Assembly (NCBI GenBank): GCA_034408895.1
Contig: JAWXCI010000048.1
Span: 1 to 30,818 of the forward strand
DNA from: UBA4660 sp034408895
GTDB taxonomy: Bacteria > Bacteroidota > Bacteroidia > Flavobacteriales_D > Sanyastnellaceae
Reading direction: 5' to 3'
DNA: 30,818 bases
Every line of letters starts with the position of its first letter. The stretch's first letter is position 1. The notes under the pieces were generated by a model, which ran no database searches, had not been told where the DNA came from, and saw only the letters and a program-made list of their open reading frames with translations. Positions 9,283 to 17,879 of the stretch are shown here, in pieces. The translations under genes and the position numbers were made by a program.

Positions 9283-10002
9283 TTATTGCGGGACAACGTC
9301 AGAAGGCACGGCCTCTTCGCCCTGCTTCTCCTTCAACCAACCGACTTCTAGTTTGTAACCAACAAGAAACACGTAGTCAAGTTCCGGTTGTTCACTCATC
9401 AAATCCTTCTGAATAAGATAGCCGATAGAAACGAAGTTTCTCTTGTTGATGATTCTACGTTCCACCTGTGCCTGCCAGCGCCAATCGGTAAGAAGCATGG
9501 TGCCATAAGCCCCGGCAGCATTAAACGTTTCGAAGGAAGTGCTGAAATCGGTTTTCTTTAAACCAGTGTATTTGAATGAAAACTTATTGCGAAGCGCAGT
9601 GCTGAAATCTGCATCGCTTTCAGCAACTGTCCCACTCCTTGATGCCTGCATCCGGCAGAGCCATCCTGCACGAAAATCTCCCCATGTGTTCTTCAAACCA
9701 AGGCCAAAAGAATATCGCTGACGAAGGTCAATCCACTCTCCAGAATTCCTTCCTCCAATGCGATAGGTCAAATTCGTATAGAGATATTTCATTAGCTCAT
9801 ACTCCACCCCTACATCACCAAAAAAAGTAGATACCTGAGATAAATTCTCATCCAGTCTTATTTCAGGTGAAACGGAAAATTCCAATTCCTTGTTGACAGG
9901 CATGGAAAGACTCAACGATGTCCACAGGCCTGCATCATTCATCTGGGCAAAACAGGTGAATGGTGCAAAAAAGAAAACGAAAAGAAGATTATTGCGTGTC
10001 AT
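9283..10002 (-). CDS. DUF2490-like outer-membrane barrel protein
   Basis: The product has 239 residues with a signal peptide (MTRNNLLFVFFFAPFTCFAQ). The mature part has short amphipathic strands typical of DUF2490: DAGLWTSLSLSMPVNKELEFSVSPEIRLDENL, here split as DAGLWTSLSLSM and ELEFSVSPEIRLDENL, then YRIGGRNSGEWIDLRQRYS. DUF2490 proteins are small predicted outer-membrane barrels of unknown role. The start overlaps the end of the lipoprotein gene by 14 bases, and the 1193-residue protein starts 26 bases after its stop, so the three genes are probably one transcript. Confidence 0.75.
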   Translation of the reverse strand: MTRNNLLFVFFFAPFTCFAQMNDAGLWTSLSLSMPVNKELEFSVSPEIRLDENLSQVSTFFGDVGVEYELMKYLYTNLTYRIGGRNSGEWIDLRQRYSFGLGLKNTWGDFRAGWLCRMQASRSGTVAESDADFSTALRNKFSFKYTGLKKTDFSTSFETFNAAGAYGTMLLTDWRWQAQVERRIINKRNFVSIGYLIQKDLMSEQPELDYVFLVGYKLEVGWLKEKQGEEAVPSDVVPQ

Positions 10003-10405
10003 AGACTGTCATGACTGGCACTACCACTACTTGCTTTTTACTTGTGATTTCCACATCTTGTTTTATCACCATGTGTTTTGCGTCCACACCACTCACACCT
10101 GTGGTATCCATGCTGTACACATATATGGTATAGTCACCTTCACGCAGGTTCAGGAATTCGAACTCGCCATCGAAGTTTGTCCATACGCGGTCGTCAGGAG
10201 AAATATTATCGCCATAGGAAATGTACACATCAATCTCGGCAGCCGCCACGGTGTACTGATGAGTACCAGGATTAGTGAGCACAAGTCTCACATCCTTTTC
10301 AACCATTCCTTTGATGGATGAATTGCCGCCTTCGCCTGGAAACTTTTTGCATGATGCGAAAGCAAGAACAAAGACAAAGGCCAAAACGATGCTTAATGAT
10401 TTCAT
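9989..10405 (-). CDS. Lipoprotein with a carboxypeptidase-regulatory/CnaB-like fold
   Basis: The product has 138 residues. The N-terminus is a lipoprotein signal with lipobox LAFASC followed by KK, so Cys19 should be lipidated. The mature domain (SIKGMVEKDVRL, VYISYGDN, TNFDGEFEFLNLREGDYTIYVYS) matches the beta-sandwich pattern of carboxypeptidase-regulatory-like domains. It is the first gene of the lipoprotein - DUF2490 - large barrel cluster, which suggests a shared envelope role, possibly as a periplasmic or surface partner of the barrels. A TACTTTCG box lies 20 bases upstream. Confidence 0.8.
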   Translation of the reverse strand: MKSLSIVLAFVFVLAFASCKKFPGEGGNSSIKGMVEKDVRLVLTNPGTHQYTVAAAEIDVYISYGDNISPDDRVWTNFDGEFEFLNLREGDYTIYVYSMDTTGVSGVDAKHMVIKQDVEITSKKQVVVVPVMTVYDTQ

Positions 10406-10424
10406 TTTTCAATTGTGGTTTGGG

Positions 10425-10432
10425 CGAAAGTA
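10425..10432 (-). promoter_or_regulatory. Putative -7 box of the lipoprotein-barrel cluster
   Basis: TACTTTCG on the minus strand differs by one base from the Bacteroidota -7 consensus TAnnTTTG and sits 20 bases before the lipoprotein start codon. No -33 TTG was confirmed. Confidence 0.4.
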
Positions 10433-10469
10433 GAATATGAGTCTGCGAAAACGTTCTAAACGCAATACG

Positions 10470-11180
10470 TTACTTCAGATTGTGATACACGGCCTGCACG
10501 TCATCATCCTCCTCAATCTTCTCCACAAGTTCCAGGATTTCATCCACCTGTTCCTCGGTGATTTCCGCAAACGAATTCGGGATACGCTCCAGGCTTGCCT
10601 TGGTCACATTGATGTTTCGTTCTTCCAGCGCTTTTTGCAATTTGCCGAAATCAGCAAACGCGCAATAGAGAATCACATCGTTTTCCTCCTGCTCCATGTT
10701 TTCAAGTCCTGCATCAATCAGTTCCAGTTCCAGGTCGTCAGCATTCGGGATATGCTCTTTCGAAATGCTGAACACACCCTTTCTGTCAAAAATGAAAGAC
10801 AATGAACCTGTATTGCCCAACACACCTCCGCCACGGCTGAAATAAACACGCACATTGGCTACAGTGCGGGTGGGATTATCGGTAGCTGTTTCCACCAAAA
10901 TGGCCACACCGTAAGGTCCGTAACCTTCGTACACCATCTCTTCAAAATTGCTGGTGTCTTTGTCGCTCGCACGTTTGATGGCTGCTTCAACTCGGTCTTT
11001 TGGCATGCTCGCGCCTTTGGCGTTTACCATCGCCTGCCGCAACCTTGGATTGTTTGCAGGGTCGGGGCCACCTGCTTTCACAGCTATGGCAATGTCTCTG
11101 CCTATGCGTGTAAAGGCTTTCGCTAACTTATCGTTTCGGGCGAAAATTTTATGCTTGCGTGTTTCGAATATGCGTCCCAT
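10470..11180 (-). CDS. yebC: YebC/PmpR (TACO1-like) family protein
   Basis: The product has 236 residues. The start at 11180 (MGRIFETRKHKIF) is the conserved family start; an in-frame ATG 12 codons upstream is less likely. Family motifs are clear: GRDIAIAVKAGGPDPANNPRL, given here as GRDIAIAVKAGG and DPANNPRLRQAM, then AKGASMPKDRVEAAIKRA, YEGYGPYGVAILVE, TDNPTRTVANVR and FSRGGGVLGNTGSLSFIFD. YebC proteins were annotated as transcription regulators; relatives including mitochondrial TACO1 help translation of difficult peptide sequences. The gene is divergent from tdk and has a consensus -7 box 22 bases upstream. Confidence 0.96.
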   Translation of the reverse strand: MGRIFETRKHKIFARNDKLAKAFTRIGRDIAIAVKAGGPDPANNPRLRQAMVNAKGASMPKDRVEAAIKRASDKDTSNFEEMVYEGYGPYGVAILVETATDNPTRTVANVRVYFSRGGGVLGNTGSLSFIFDRKGVFSISKEHIPNADDLELELIDAGLENMEQEENDVILYCAFADFGKLQKALEERNINVTKASLERIPNSFAEITEEQVDEILELVEKIEEDDDVQAVYHNLK

Positions 11181-11201
11181 AAAGTTGATTTTAAAGGTCG
11201 G

Positions 11202-11209
11202 CAAACGTA
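11202..11209 (-). promoter_or_regulatory. Putative -7 box of yebC
   Basis: TACGTTTG on the minus strand matches TAnnTTTG exactly and lies 22 bases before the yebC start codon. The -33 element is not evident. Confidence 0.45.
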
Positions 11210-11268
11210 AGCGCATAGCTATTCCTTCCCAAAGAATGAGGATGGGTTGTTAGTTTTATCGCCCGATT

Positions 11269-11859
11269 ATGTTCCTCGAAAACACCATCAACCGTGGCAG
11301 AAAGCAGGGCTGGATAGAAGTTATCTGCGGCTCCATGTTTTCCGGCAAAACAGAGGAACTTATCCGAAGACTGAAGCGTGCAGAATTTGCAAAACAGAAA
11401 GTTGAAATTTTTAAACCGCGCGTTGACAAGCGCTACCACGAAAGCGATGTGGTAAGTCACGACCAGAATACCATTCGTTCTTCGGTTGTTGAACATTCTT
11501 CTCAGCTTCTTCTTCTTGCCAGCGACATTGAAGTAGTGGGAATTGATGAAGCACAGTTCTTCGATGACGGTTTGCCGGAAGTGTGCAATCAACTTGCGGA
11601 CATGGGACTTCGTGTTGTGATTGCCGGACTTGATATGGATTTTCAGGGCAACCCCTTTGGACCGATGCCGCAACTTTTATGTATTTCTGAATTCGTTACA
11701 AAGGTTCATGCGATATGTGTGGAGACCGGAAATCTTGCACACTATTCATACCGGTATGCAGAAGGTGATGCTGTTGTTCAATTGGGAGAAAAAGAAAGCT
11801 ATGCACCACTCTCTCGCGAGGCCTACAACAGGGCGATGGAGAAACGACAGAAGAAATAG
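11269..11859 (+). CDS. tdk: Thymidine kinase (type II)
   Basis: The product has 196 residues. It phosphorylates thymidine to dTMP in pyrimidine salvage. Visible motifs are Walker A GSMFSGKT (residues 21-28), the catalytic-base segment GIDEAQFF (Glu94), and the lasso region AGLDMDFQGNPFGPMPQLL. Type II enzymes usually bind zinc by four Cys residues; here only Cys150 remains, while Thr153, Ser182 and Ala185 occupy the other positions, so zinc is probably absent. From memory, several Bacteroidota enzymes share this. The stop codon is one base before the murF-alr start, so the two genes are likely translationally coupled. A TAGTTTTA box at 11251 is a weak promoter candidate. Confidence 0.95.
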   Translation: MFLENTINRGRKQGWIEVICGSMFSGKTEELIRRLKRAEFAKQKVEIFKPRVDKRYHESDVVSHDQNTIRSSVVEHSSQLLLLASDIEVVGIDEAQFFDDGLPEVCNQLADMGLRVVIAGLDMDFQGNPFGPMPQLLCISEFVTKVHAICVETGNLAHYSYRYAEGDAVVQLGEKESYAPLSREAYNRAMEKRQKK

Positions 11860-11860
11860 A

Positions 11861-14314
11861 ATGTACTCGAGCGAAGCAATAGAAAAGATTATTCCCGGTG
11901 AAGTTGTTCTTCGCGGTAAGGCATCTCTTGTCCAAAGAGTTCTTCTTGACAGCCGAAAAATTTCTCAACCGAAAGATTCCATTTTCATCGCCATAAAAGG
12001 CGAACGGCACGACAGTCACCGTTACCTGAAAGATGTTTACGATGCTGGTGTCCGCACATTCATCATTGAACATGATGCTGACTTAAGTGAGTTGCAAGAT
12101 GCGAATGTGATTCGCGTGAAGAGCAGCATTAGCGCACTGCAACTTATCGCTGCACATCATCGAAAACAATTTGATATTCCAACTATTGGTATCACAGGAA
12201 GCAATGGAAAAACCATCGTAAAAGAATGGCTCAACACCATGCTTGCCGATGACTTCAACATTGTACGCAGCCCGAAGAGCTGGAACTCGCAGGTGGGAGT
12301 TCCTCTTTCTGTTTTGAATATCGAAAACACGCATACGCTAGGAATTTTTGAAGCAGGAATTTCACAACCGGGAGAAATGGAAAAGCTTGCCAAAGTGATT
12401 CAACCAACTATCGGAATTTTTACTTCAATCGGTTCCGCACACAGTGAAAATTTTTTGAGCAGAAGACAACTCATTGGAGAAAAGCTGAACCTGTTTGCTC
12501 CTGCTGAAATTGTCATCTGCCCTGCCGATGGTGAATTGATTCAACTCATTTCAACATGGGCATATACAAAGCGCATTGTGTTGGTCCCTCAAGTTGAAAG
12601 AGCAACTGTCGGTGTTCACAACAACGTCACTACTGTAAAATTGAGATGGAACAATTCAGAGCATGAATTCGATATTCCTTTCACTGATAAAGCATCTTTA
12701 GAAAATGCAATCACATGCATCTACTGTTTGTTTGTTTTGAAATATGATGCGAGTGAAATTCAATCGCGACTACAACGACTCATGGCTCTTGAAATGCGCC
12801 TTCAACTATTGGATGGTCAAGGAGACAGCGTGATAGTAAACGATGCATACAGCAACGATTTGCAATCGCTGGAAATCGCGCTCGACTTTCTGCAACAACA
12901 CGCGCGGGGCAGAAAAAAAATCGTTATTCTTTCGGATATTATGCAATCCGGTTTGAATGAACAGGATTTACATGGGCGCATTCATTCTTTGCTGAAATCG
13001 AAAAACATCAGTCAGGTGATTGGCATAGGAAGCAGCATGATGAAGAATGTATCGCTCTACGAAAATTCCCTAGATTTCTATTCATCCACCGAGGAGTTTT
13101 TGCAGAAAATAAATGCGAATGATTTCTCCCATTCAGCTTTACTCGTGAAGGGCGCCCGCCATTTCCGCTTCGAACGTATTGTGTCCTTGCTTCAGGAAAA
13201 AACCCATGACACTGTTCTTGAAGTTGACCTTGCAGCACTTACACACAACCTCAACTACTTCCGTAGCAAATTGAAACGCGGTGTAAAAACCATGGTAATG
13301 GTAAAGGCTTCCGGCTACGGCAGTGGCTCTCACGAAGTCGCATCACTTCTCGAATTCAGCAAAGTGGATTACCTCGCAGTGGCCTACACCGATGAAGGTG
13401 TTGAATTGCGCAAGTCAGGAATTTCATTGCCGATCATGGTGATGAATGCTGAAAGAAGTTCGATGGATGTTTTGATAAAACATAATCTGCAACCGGAAAT
13501 TTATTCTATGCGCAATCTCCAACATGTGATGGCGGCAATAGAAACTTATGGTGGTGGCCTTGGCAATAAGGTGCTTCCTGTTCACATCAAGCTCGACACG
13601 GGAATGCATAGGCTGGGGTTCATAGAAGAGGACATCAGCAGCCTGTGCGAGACATTGAAAGAATCATCACTGATAAAAGTGGTAAGCGTGTTCACTCACC
13701 TTGCCGCAACGGACGAAAGGCAACACGATGAATTTACACAAGAACAATTAAAAAGATTTTATGAAATGTGCGATGTTTTGCGCAAAGAGTTAGACTACGA
13801 TTTTCTGCTTCATGCACTGAACACCGCAGGCATCCAACGTTTTCCCGATGCACAATTGGATATGGTTCGGTTAGGCATCGGCCTGTACGGAGTGGCACCT
13901 CATACTGAAGACCAGAAACATCTTCAATCTGTGGGCACATTGAAAACTGTGATTTCACAGATCCGCAACATCAGCAAAGGTGAAAGCATTGGATACAGCA
14001 GGAAATATGTTGCTACTTCCGACATAACCATCGCCATTGTACCCATGGGCTATGCGGATGGATTGCGCAGAAGCCTGAGCAATGGTGTGGGAGAGATGCT
14101 GGTGAAAAACACACGGTGCAAAATTGTTGGCAATGTGTGCATGGACATGACCATGATAGACATTACCAGCCTTGACGCACTGGAAGGTGATGAAGTAATT
14201 GTGTTGGGCAACGAGATTACGCTGAAAGAATTTGCACAGAAATGTGGAACGATTGAATACGAAATACTGACATCAATAAGTCAACGAGTGAAGCGGATTT
14301 ATGTTAGCGGTTAA
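11861..14314 (+). CDS. murF-alr: Bifunctional UDP-MurNAc-tripeptide:D-Ala-D-Ala ligase / alanine racemase
   Basis: The product has 817 residues. The start at 11861 (MYSSEAIEKIIPGE) is used because the longer frame overlaps tdk out of frame. Residues 1 to about 440 are MurF: ATP-binding motif GITGSNGKT (Lys117), SPKSWNSQVGVPLSVL, GIFEAGISQPGEME and VNDAYSNDLQSLE. Residues about 445-817 are alanine racemase: EVDLAALTHNLNYFR, the PLP lysine Lys482 in VMVKASGYGSG, HIKLDTGMHRLGF, catalytic Tyr712 in GYSRKY, and MGYADGL. The fused enzyme makes D-Ala and adds the D-Ala-D-Ala end to the peptidoglycan precursor in the cytoplasm. This fusion is common in Bacteroidota, so it is not a new join. Confidence 0.96.
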   Translation: MYSSEAIEKIIPGEVVLRGKASLVQRVLLDSRKISQPKDSIFIAIKGERHDSHRYLKDVYDAGVRTFIIEHDADLSELQDANVIRVKSSISALQLIAAHHRKQFDIPTIGITGSNGKTIVKEWLNTMLADDFNIVRSPKSWNSQVGVPLSVLNIENTHTLGIFEAGISQPGEMEKLAKVIQPTIGIFTSIGSAHSENFLSRRQLIGEKLNLFAPAEIVICPADGELIQLISTWAYTKRIVLVPQVERATVGVHNNVTTVKLRWNNSEHEFDIPFTDKASLENAITCIYCLFVLKYDASEIQSRLQRLMALEMRLQLLDGQGDSVIVNDAYSNDLQSLEIALDFLQQHARGRKKIVILSDIMQSGLNEQDLHGRIHSLLKSKNISQVIGIGSSMMKNVSLYENSLDFYSSTEEFLQKINANDFSHSALLVKGARHFRFERIVSLLQEKTHDTVLEVDLAALTHNLNYFRSKLKRGVKTMVMVKASGYGSGSHEVASLLEFSKVDYLAVAYTDEGVELRKSGISLPIMVMNAERSSMDVLIKHNLQPEIYSMRNLQHVMAAIETYGGGLGNKVLPVHIKLDTGMHRLGFIEEDISSLCETLKESSLIKVVSVFTHLAATDERQHDEFTQEQLKRFYEMCDVLRKELDYDFLLHALNTAGIQRFPDAQLDMVRLGIGLYGVAPHTEDQKHLQSVGTLKTVISQIRNISKGESIGYSRKYVATSDITIAIVPMGYADGLRRSLSNGVGEMLVKNTRCKIVGNVCMDMTMIDITSLDALEGDEVIVLGNEITLKEFAQKCGTIEYEILTSISQRVKRIYVSG

Positions 14315-14327
14315 ACATGTTGCCTGA

Positions 14328-14558
14328 TGTCATCCCTTCCCTTCGGACAATAGAATCAATTGCACTTCTTCATTGAGAGTTTGGCGGACTCTCGCCAATT
14401 ACAAATCCTACGTCATAATCCGTGACATCCTCGGCTACGTGGTTATGAAAAACAATATCACTTCATCAGGAAAAAATTCTGTGGATGTTGCTTCGTTGTC
14501 ACCGGGAGTTTACCTGGTGGCAGTGGAGGGCTGCAGTGCGGTTTGGGTGAAGGAGTGA
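14328..14558 (+). pseudogene. Remnant of a T9SS type A sorting domain
   Basis: The frame is open from 14328 to a stop at 14558 and reads like the last 76 codons of a T9SS cargo. PFPSDNRIN resembles the usual YPNPSxDxLNI start, followed by SYVIIRDILGYVVM, the vDVSxL segment SVDVASLSPGVYLVAV, and a terminal WVKE. Nothing upstream encodes a passenger protein: a stop at 14325 and the end of murF-alr come first. There is no ATG near the start and no signal peptide. I read it as the 3' end of a deleted surface-protein gene. Confidence 0.6.
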
Positions 14559-14662
14559 GTTTGTGCAGTGATGTTTGTTTCCTTTGTGATGAAAACTCAC
14601 TGGTCTTTCAGCACCATAACAACCTTGTTATAAACCATATCTTCACCGCACATTATTTCGAA

Positions 14663-14851
14663 ATGAAAAAAGCACAAGCCATGCAAGCCATTAACGAATT
14701 GCCGGAAAAGTTTCATGTGGATGTTCTCATGGAAAAGCTCATGGTCATTGAAGCGATTGAAAAAGGAATTAGCGATGCCCGTTCAGGGAAAACACTCAGT
14801 GAATCGCAGCTTGATGAAGACATGAAAAAATGGAACGATAGAATGGACTGA
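14663..14851 (+). CDS. Small antitoxin-like protein of a ParE/RelE-type module
   Basis: The product has 62 residues (MKKAQAMQAINELPEKFH to DMKKWNDRMD). The start at 14663 follows an A-rich leader and is preferred to an in-frame ATG 40 codons upstream. It is strongly charged and helical, with VLMEKLMVIEAIEKGISDARSGK and SESQLDEDMKKW, here quoted in part as IEKGISDARSGK. This is the usual form of short antitoxins encoded before ParE/RelE toxins in Bacteroidota. Its end overlaps a degraded ParE-like frame. It appears intact while the toxin is broken. Confidence 0.75.
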   Translation: MKKAQAMQAINELPEKFHVDVLMEKLMVIEAIEKGISDARSGKTLSESQLDEDMKKWNDRMD

Positions 14852-15113
14852 TGCTGCAAAGGAAGATTTGCGCAACATCTATTTGTTCATTCGAGAAGAT
14901 TCACCACGCTATGCAAAAGCAACTTATGATGGCATTCGGCAAAAAACAGAGGCGCTGAAAACATCAAAGCGAATTGGACGTATTGTTCCTGAGTATGAAA
15001 TTGAAACGGTGCGTGAACTCATCTATAAAAGTTGGCGCATTTCCTAATGGTTGAAAGATAAAGAGAACATCATTATTCTTCGTGTTTACCATGGAGCACA
15101 ATTGGTGAAGTAG
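14835..15113 (+). pseudogene. ParE/RelE-family toxin with lost start codon and premature stop
   Basis: The frame reads (T)IEWTDAAKEDLRNIYLFI, DSPRYAKATYDGIRQKTE, IGRIVPEYE and VRELIYKSWRIS, then a TAA at 15045-15047, then WLKDKENIIILRVYHGAQLVK and a stop at 15113. In ParE toxins the segment after YRI is normally Tyr or Val plus a positively charged strand ending in ILRVxHGARxL, so the part after the stop is the conserved C-terminus. A codon TAT or TAC would restore it. The codon where ATG is expected, in front of IEW, is ACG. Two lesions point to a pseudogene next to an intact antitoxin; sequence error is possible. Confidence 0.75.
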
Positions 15114-15197
15114 CTGTGTTCGTTTTCCAATCTTTGGAACCCCTCTTTTTCCAGTTCCCGCTTTCCCTTTCTTCGCCTCATCAAAAAAACCAACAAC

Positions 15198-17651
15198 ATG
15201 AAGTGGCGCGTATTTTTCATACTCTGTTCTGCATTCTCCATTTTTAATTCCGCACAGGCCCAGGAAATCACACAAACCATTCGCGGCAATGTGCTCGATG
15301 CTGAAAGCAAGTTCCCTCTTTTCGGTGCGGTGGTAACTGTGCACAGGGATTCGCTCTTGGTTGGTGGAAGCAATTGTGGTGAGGAAGGTGAATTCCGAAT
15401 TGCAAATGTTCCTGTCGGCAAAGTGCGCGTGAAAGTTTCACTGATCGGATACAGCGAAAGAATTTTAGACAACGTTGAAGTGACCTCTGCGAAAGAAGTT
15501 GTCCTTAACATCGAAATAGAATCTTCCACTGCGGATATTGAAACGGTAGAAATAAAAGCCATACGCGATGGTGATGTGAAAAACGAAATGGCAGTGATAA
15601 GTGCGCGGCAATTTTCCGTGGCAGAAACCGATCGTTATGCCGGCTCGCGTGGCGACCCCGCTCGTATGGCTTCCAATTTTGCGGGTGTTCAGGGAGCAGA
15701 TGATTCGCGCAACGACATTGTGATTCGCGGCAACTCTCCTCAAGGTGTTTTGTGGCGGATGGAAGGCGTGGACATTCCCAACCCGAATCACTTTGCAATT
15801 GCCGGAACAGCGGGCGGCCCTGTCTCTATCATCAACAACAAGTATTTGGCGAACTCCGATTTTTTCACGGGTGCATTTCCTGCCGATTATGGAAACAGCG
15901 TGGCGGGTGTATTCGATTTGAAGATGAGAAACGGCAACAATGAGAAACATGAGTTCAGTGCACAGTTTGGTTTTCTCGGCACTGAACTTTTTGCTGAAGG
16001 TCCCTTGAACAAGAAAACAGGAAGTAGTTATCTCGCAAGTTATCGTTACTCCACTGTCGAACTTTTTTCTGTTCTTGGAATTGACATCGGCACCTCAGCC
16101 ACACCGAAATACCAGGACGGTGCTTTCCGTTTGTTTTTTCCGCGGAAGAAAAATTCATCACTCGCACTTTGGGGAATTGGTGGCATGAGCAGTATTGATA
16201 TCCTCGTGAGCAATCAAACCAATCCCGATGAAACAGAACTTTACGGAGAGAACGATCGTGACCAATACTTCAAAACGAAAATGGGTGTGCTTGGCCTCAC
16301 TCATTCTAAATCATTTTCTGAAAATACATTTTTGAAAACAACCATTGCCGTGATGGCCGATGAAGCAGACAGCTATCACGAATTGGTTTATCGTCACGTC
16401 AACAATGAAGGGCAGTTTGAAATTGATTCACTCACTTCGCTTCTAGATTACACTTTTCAGCAAACAAAAATTTCCCTTGCCACTTTTGTCAATCATAAAC
16501 TCAACCGCAACATCACATTACGAATCGGAACAACAGCGGATAGTTATGTATGGAGCAACATTGATTCCGTGCGAACCATTGATACCACACAATGCGATTA
16601 CTACCAATACCGAACGCGATGGAACAATGAAGCCAACGCACTACTCATCCAGCCTTACGCCCAACTGAAATGGCGCCCAAACGAAGCATGGACTCTCACA
16701 GCAGGAATCCACAATTCATTTTTTACATTGAATGATTCTTACTCGTTGTTCGAACCAAGAATTGGTGCTCGCTGGCAATTCACGCAAACACAAAGTTTGA
16801 GTTTTGGTGCCGGAAGACATTCACAACTTCAACCCGTCTATATGTATTTCTATTCTCCACAACTTCCCGATTGTGTCATTGGTCCCGATGAAATGAAATC
16901 ACCCAACTCCCAACCCAACCGGGATATGGGTTTCACCATGAGCGACCATCTTGTGTTGGGTTACCAGAATGTTTTGAAGAGCGGAGTTCGTTTACTCATG
17001 GAAGTTTATTATCAATCCTTATTTGATATTCCTGTGGAAATAAATTCCTCATCCTTTTCGCTGGTAAATACCGGTGCAGGATTCACGCGGTTTTTTCCTG
17101 GCACATTGATGAATCATGGAACTGCACGAAACGTTGGAATTGAATTCACCGTGGAGAAATTTTTCTCTCGAGGTTGGCTCGCGCTTTTCACCGCAAGTGT
17201 TTTCGATGCGAAGTACAAAGGCAGCGATGGCGTGGAGCGCAATACTGATTTCAACGGAGGCTATGCGGTGAATGCACTTGCAAGTAAGGAATGGAAAACA
17301 GGAACACACAGTGCATTCATCACCGGAATTAAAGTGACCACTGCCGGTGGCCGATGGTACGGCCCGGCAGACGCAGCATTAAGTGTGCAACAGCGCGAAA
17401 TAGTTTTTGTTGATTCACTTCGCAACACTATCCAGTTTCGTCCGTATTTCCGTCTCGATGTAAAACTGAATTACAAAATCAATCGCCCAAAAGTGACCCA
17501 TGAAATCGGGTTGGATCTGGTGAACACAACAGGGCAGCAAAACATCTTGAAACTGACATATGCTCCCGATGATTTGGCGTTAACAAGTGACATCAGGGAA
17601 GAATACCAGTTGGGATTTTTGCCTGTATTCTTTTACAAGATTGATTTTTAA
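15198..17651 (+). CDS. TonB-dependent receptor with carboxypeptidase-regulatory N-terminal domain
   Basis: The product has 817 residues. It has a signal peptide (MKWRVFFILCSAFSIFNSAQAQ), a carboxypeptidase-regulatory-like domain (about residues 25-110: IRGNVLDAESKFPLFGA, VGKVRVKVSLIGY), a plug domain (about 130-240: RNDIVIRGNSPQGVLWRMEG, split here as NDIVIRGNSPQ and WRMEGVDIPNPNHF), and a long barrel ending in PVFFYKIDF. It is an outer-membrane energised importer. No SusD-like gene is beside it, so the substrate is probably not a glycan taken by a Sus pair; no ligand can be named. Motif ADYGNSVAGVFDLKMRNGN is typical of this receptor subgroup. Confidence 0.93.
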   Translation: MKWRVFFILCSAFSIFNSAQAQEITQTIRGNVLDAESKFPLFGAVVTVHRDSLLVGGSNCGEEGEFRIANVPVGKVRVKVSLIGYSERILDNVEVTSAKEVVLNIEIESSTADIETVEIKAIRDGDVKNEMAVISARQFSVAETDRYAGSRGDPARMASNFAGVQGADDSRNDIVIRGNSPQGVLWRMEGVDIPNPNHFAIAGTAGGPVSIINNKYLANSDFFTGAFPADYGNSVAGVFDLKMRNGNNEKHEFSAQFGFLGTELFAEGPLNKKTGSSYLASYRYSTVELFSVLGIDIGTSATPKYQDGAFRLFFPRKKNSSLALWGIGGMSSIDILVSNQTNPDETELYGENDRDQYFKTKMGVLGLTHSKSFSENTFLKTTIAVMADEADSYHELVYRHVNNEGQFEIDSLTSLLDYTFQQTKISLATFVNHKLNRNITLRIGTTADSYVWSNIDSVRTIDTTQCDYYQYRTRWNNEANALLIQPYAQLKWRPNEAWTLTAGIHNSFFTLNDSYSLFEPRIGARWQFTQTQSLSFGAGRHSQLQPVYMYFYSPQLPDCVIGPDEMKSPNSQPNRDMGFTMSDHLVLGYQNVLKSGVRLLMEVYYQSLFDIPVEINSSSFSLVNTGAGFTRFFPGTLMNHGTARNVGIEFTVEKFFSRGWLALFTASVFDAKYKGSDGVERNTDFNGGYAVNALASKEWKTGTHSAFITGIKVTTAGGRWYGPADAALSVQQREIVFVDSLRNTIQFRPYFRLDVKLNYKINRPKVTHEIGLDLVNTTGQQNILKLTYAPDDLALTSDIREEYQLGFLPVFFYKIDF

Positions 17652-17879
17652 TTGGATGATTTATAGCCTTCACTCAATCATAATCCTCAGCCAATTTGAT
17701 TGATAGGTGTAAGGCTAATTGTCCCAGTTTGCCGCAATGCACATTCGGTTACTTCCGGGTTCGGCTGGTACAACAAATTTTACCATCACTCTTCTTGATT
17801 CTCCCGCTTGCAATTGGTTAGTAAGTCCGTCAATCGTTAAGGGGAAAATATGTTCTCTTTCTCTTTTCGGGTTCATGTA

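Noticed and set aside
11861..14314. MurF-Alr fusion as a novel fusion
   Set aside because: This fusion is common in Bacteroidota, so it supports taxonomy and is not new.
14963..15562. Minus-strand frames across the toxin remnant and TonB receptor start
   Set aside because: They are antisense to better supported coding sequence and show no domain.
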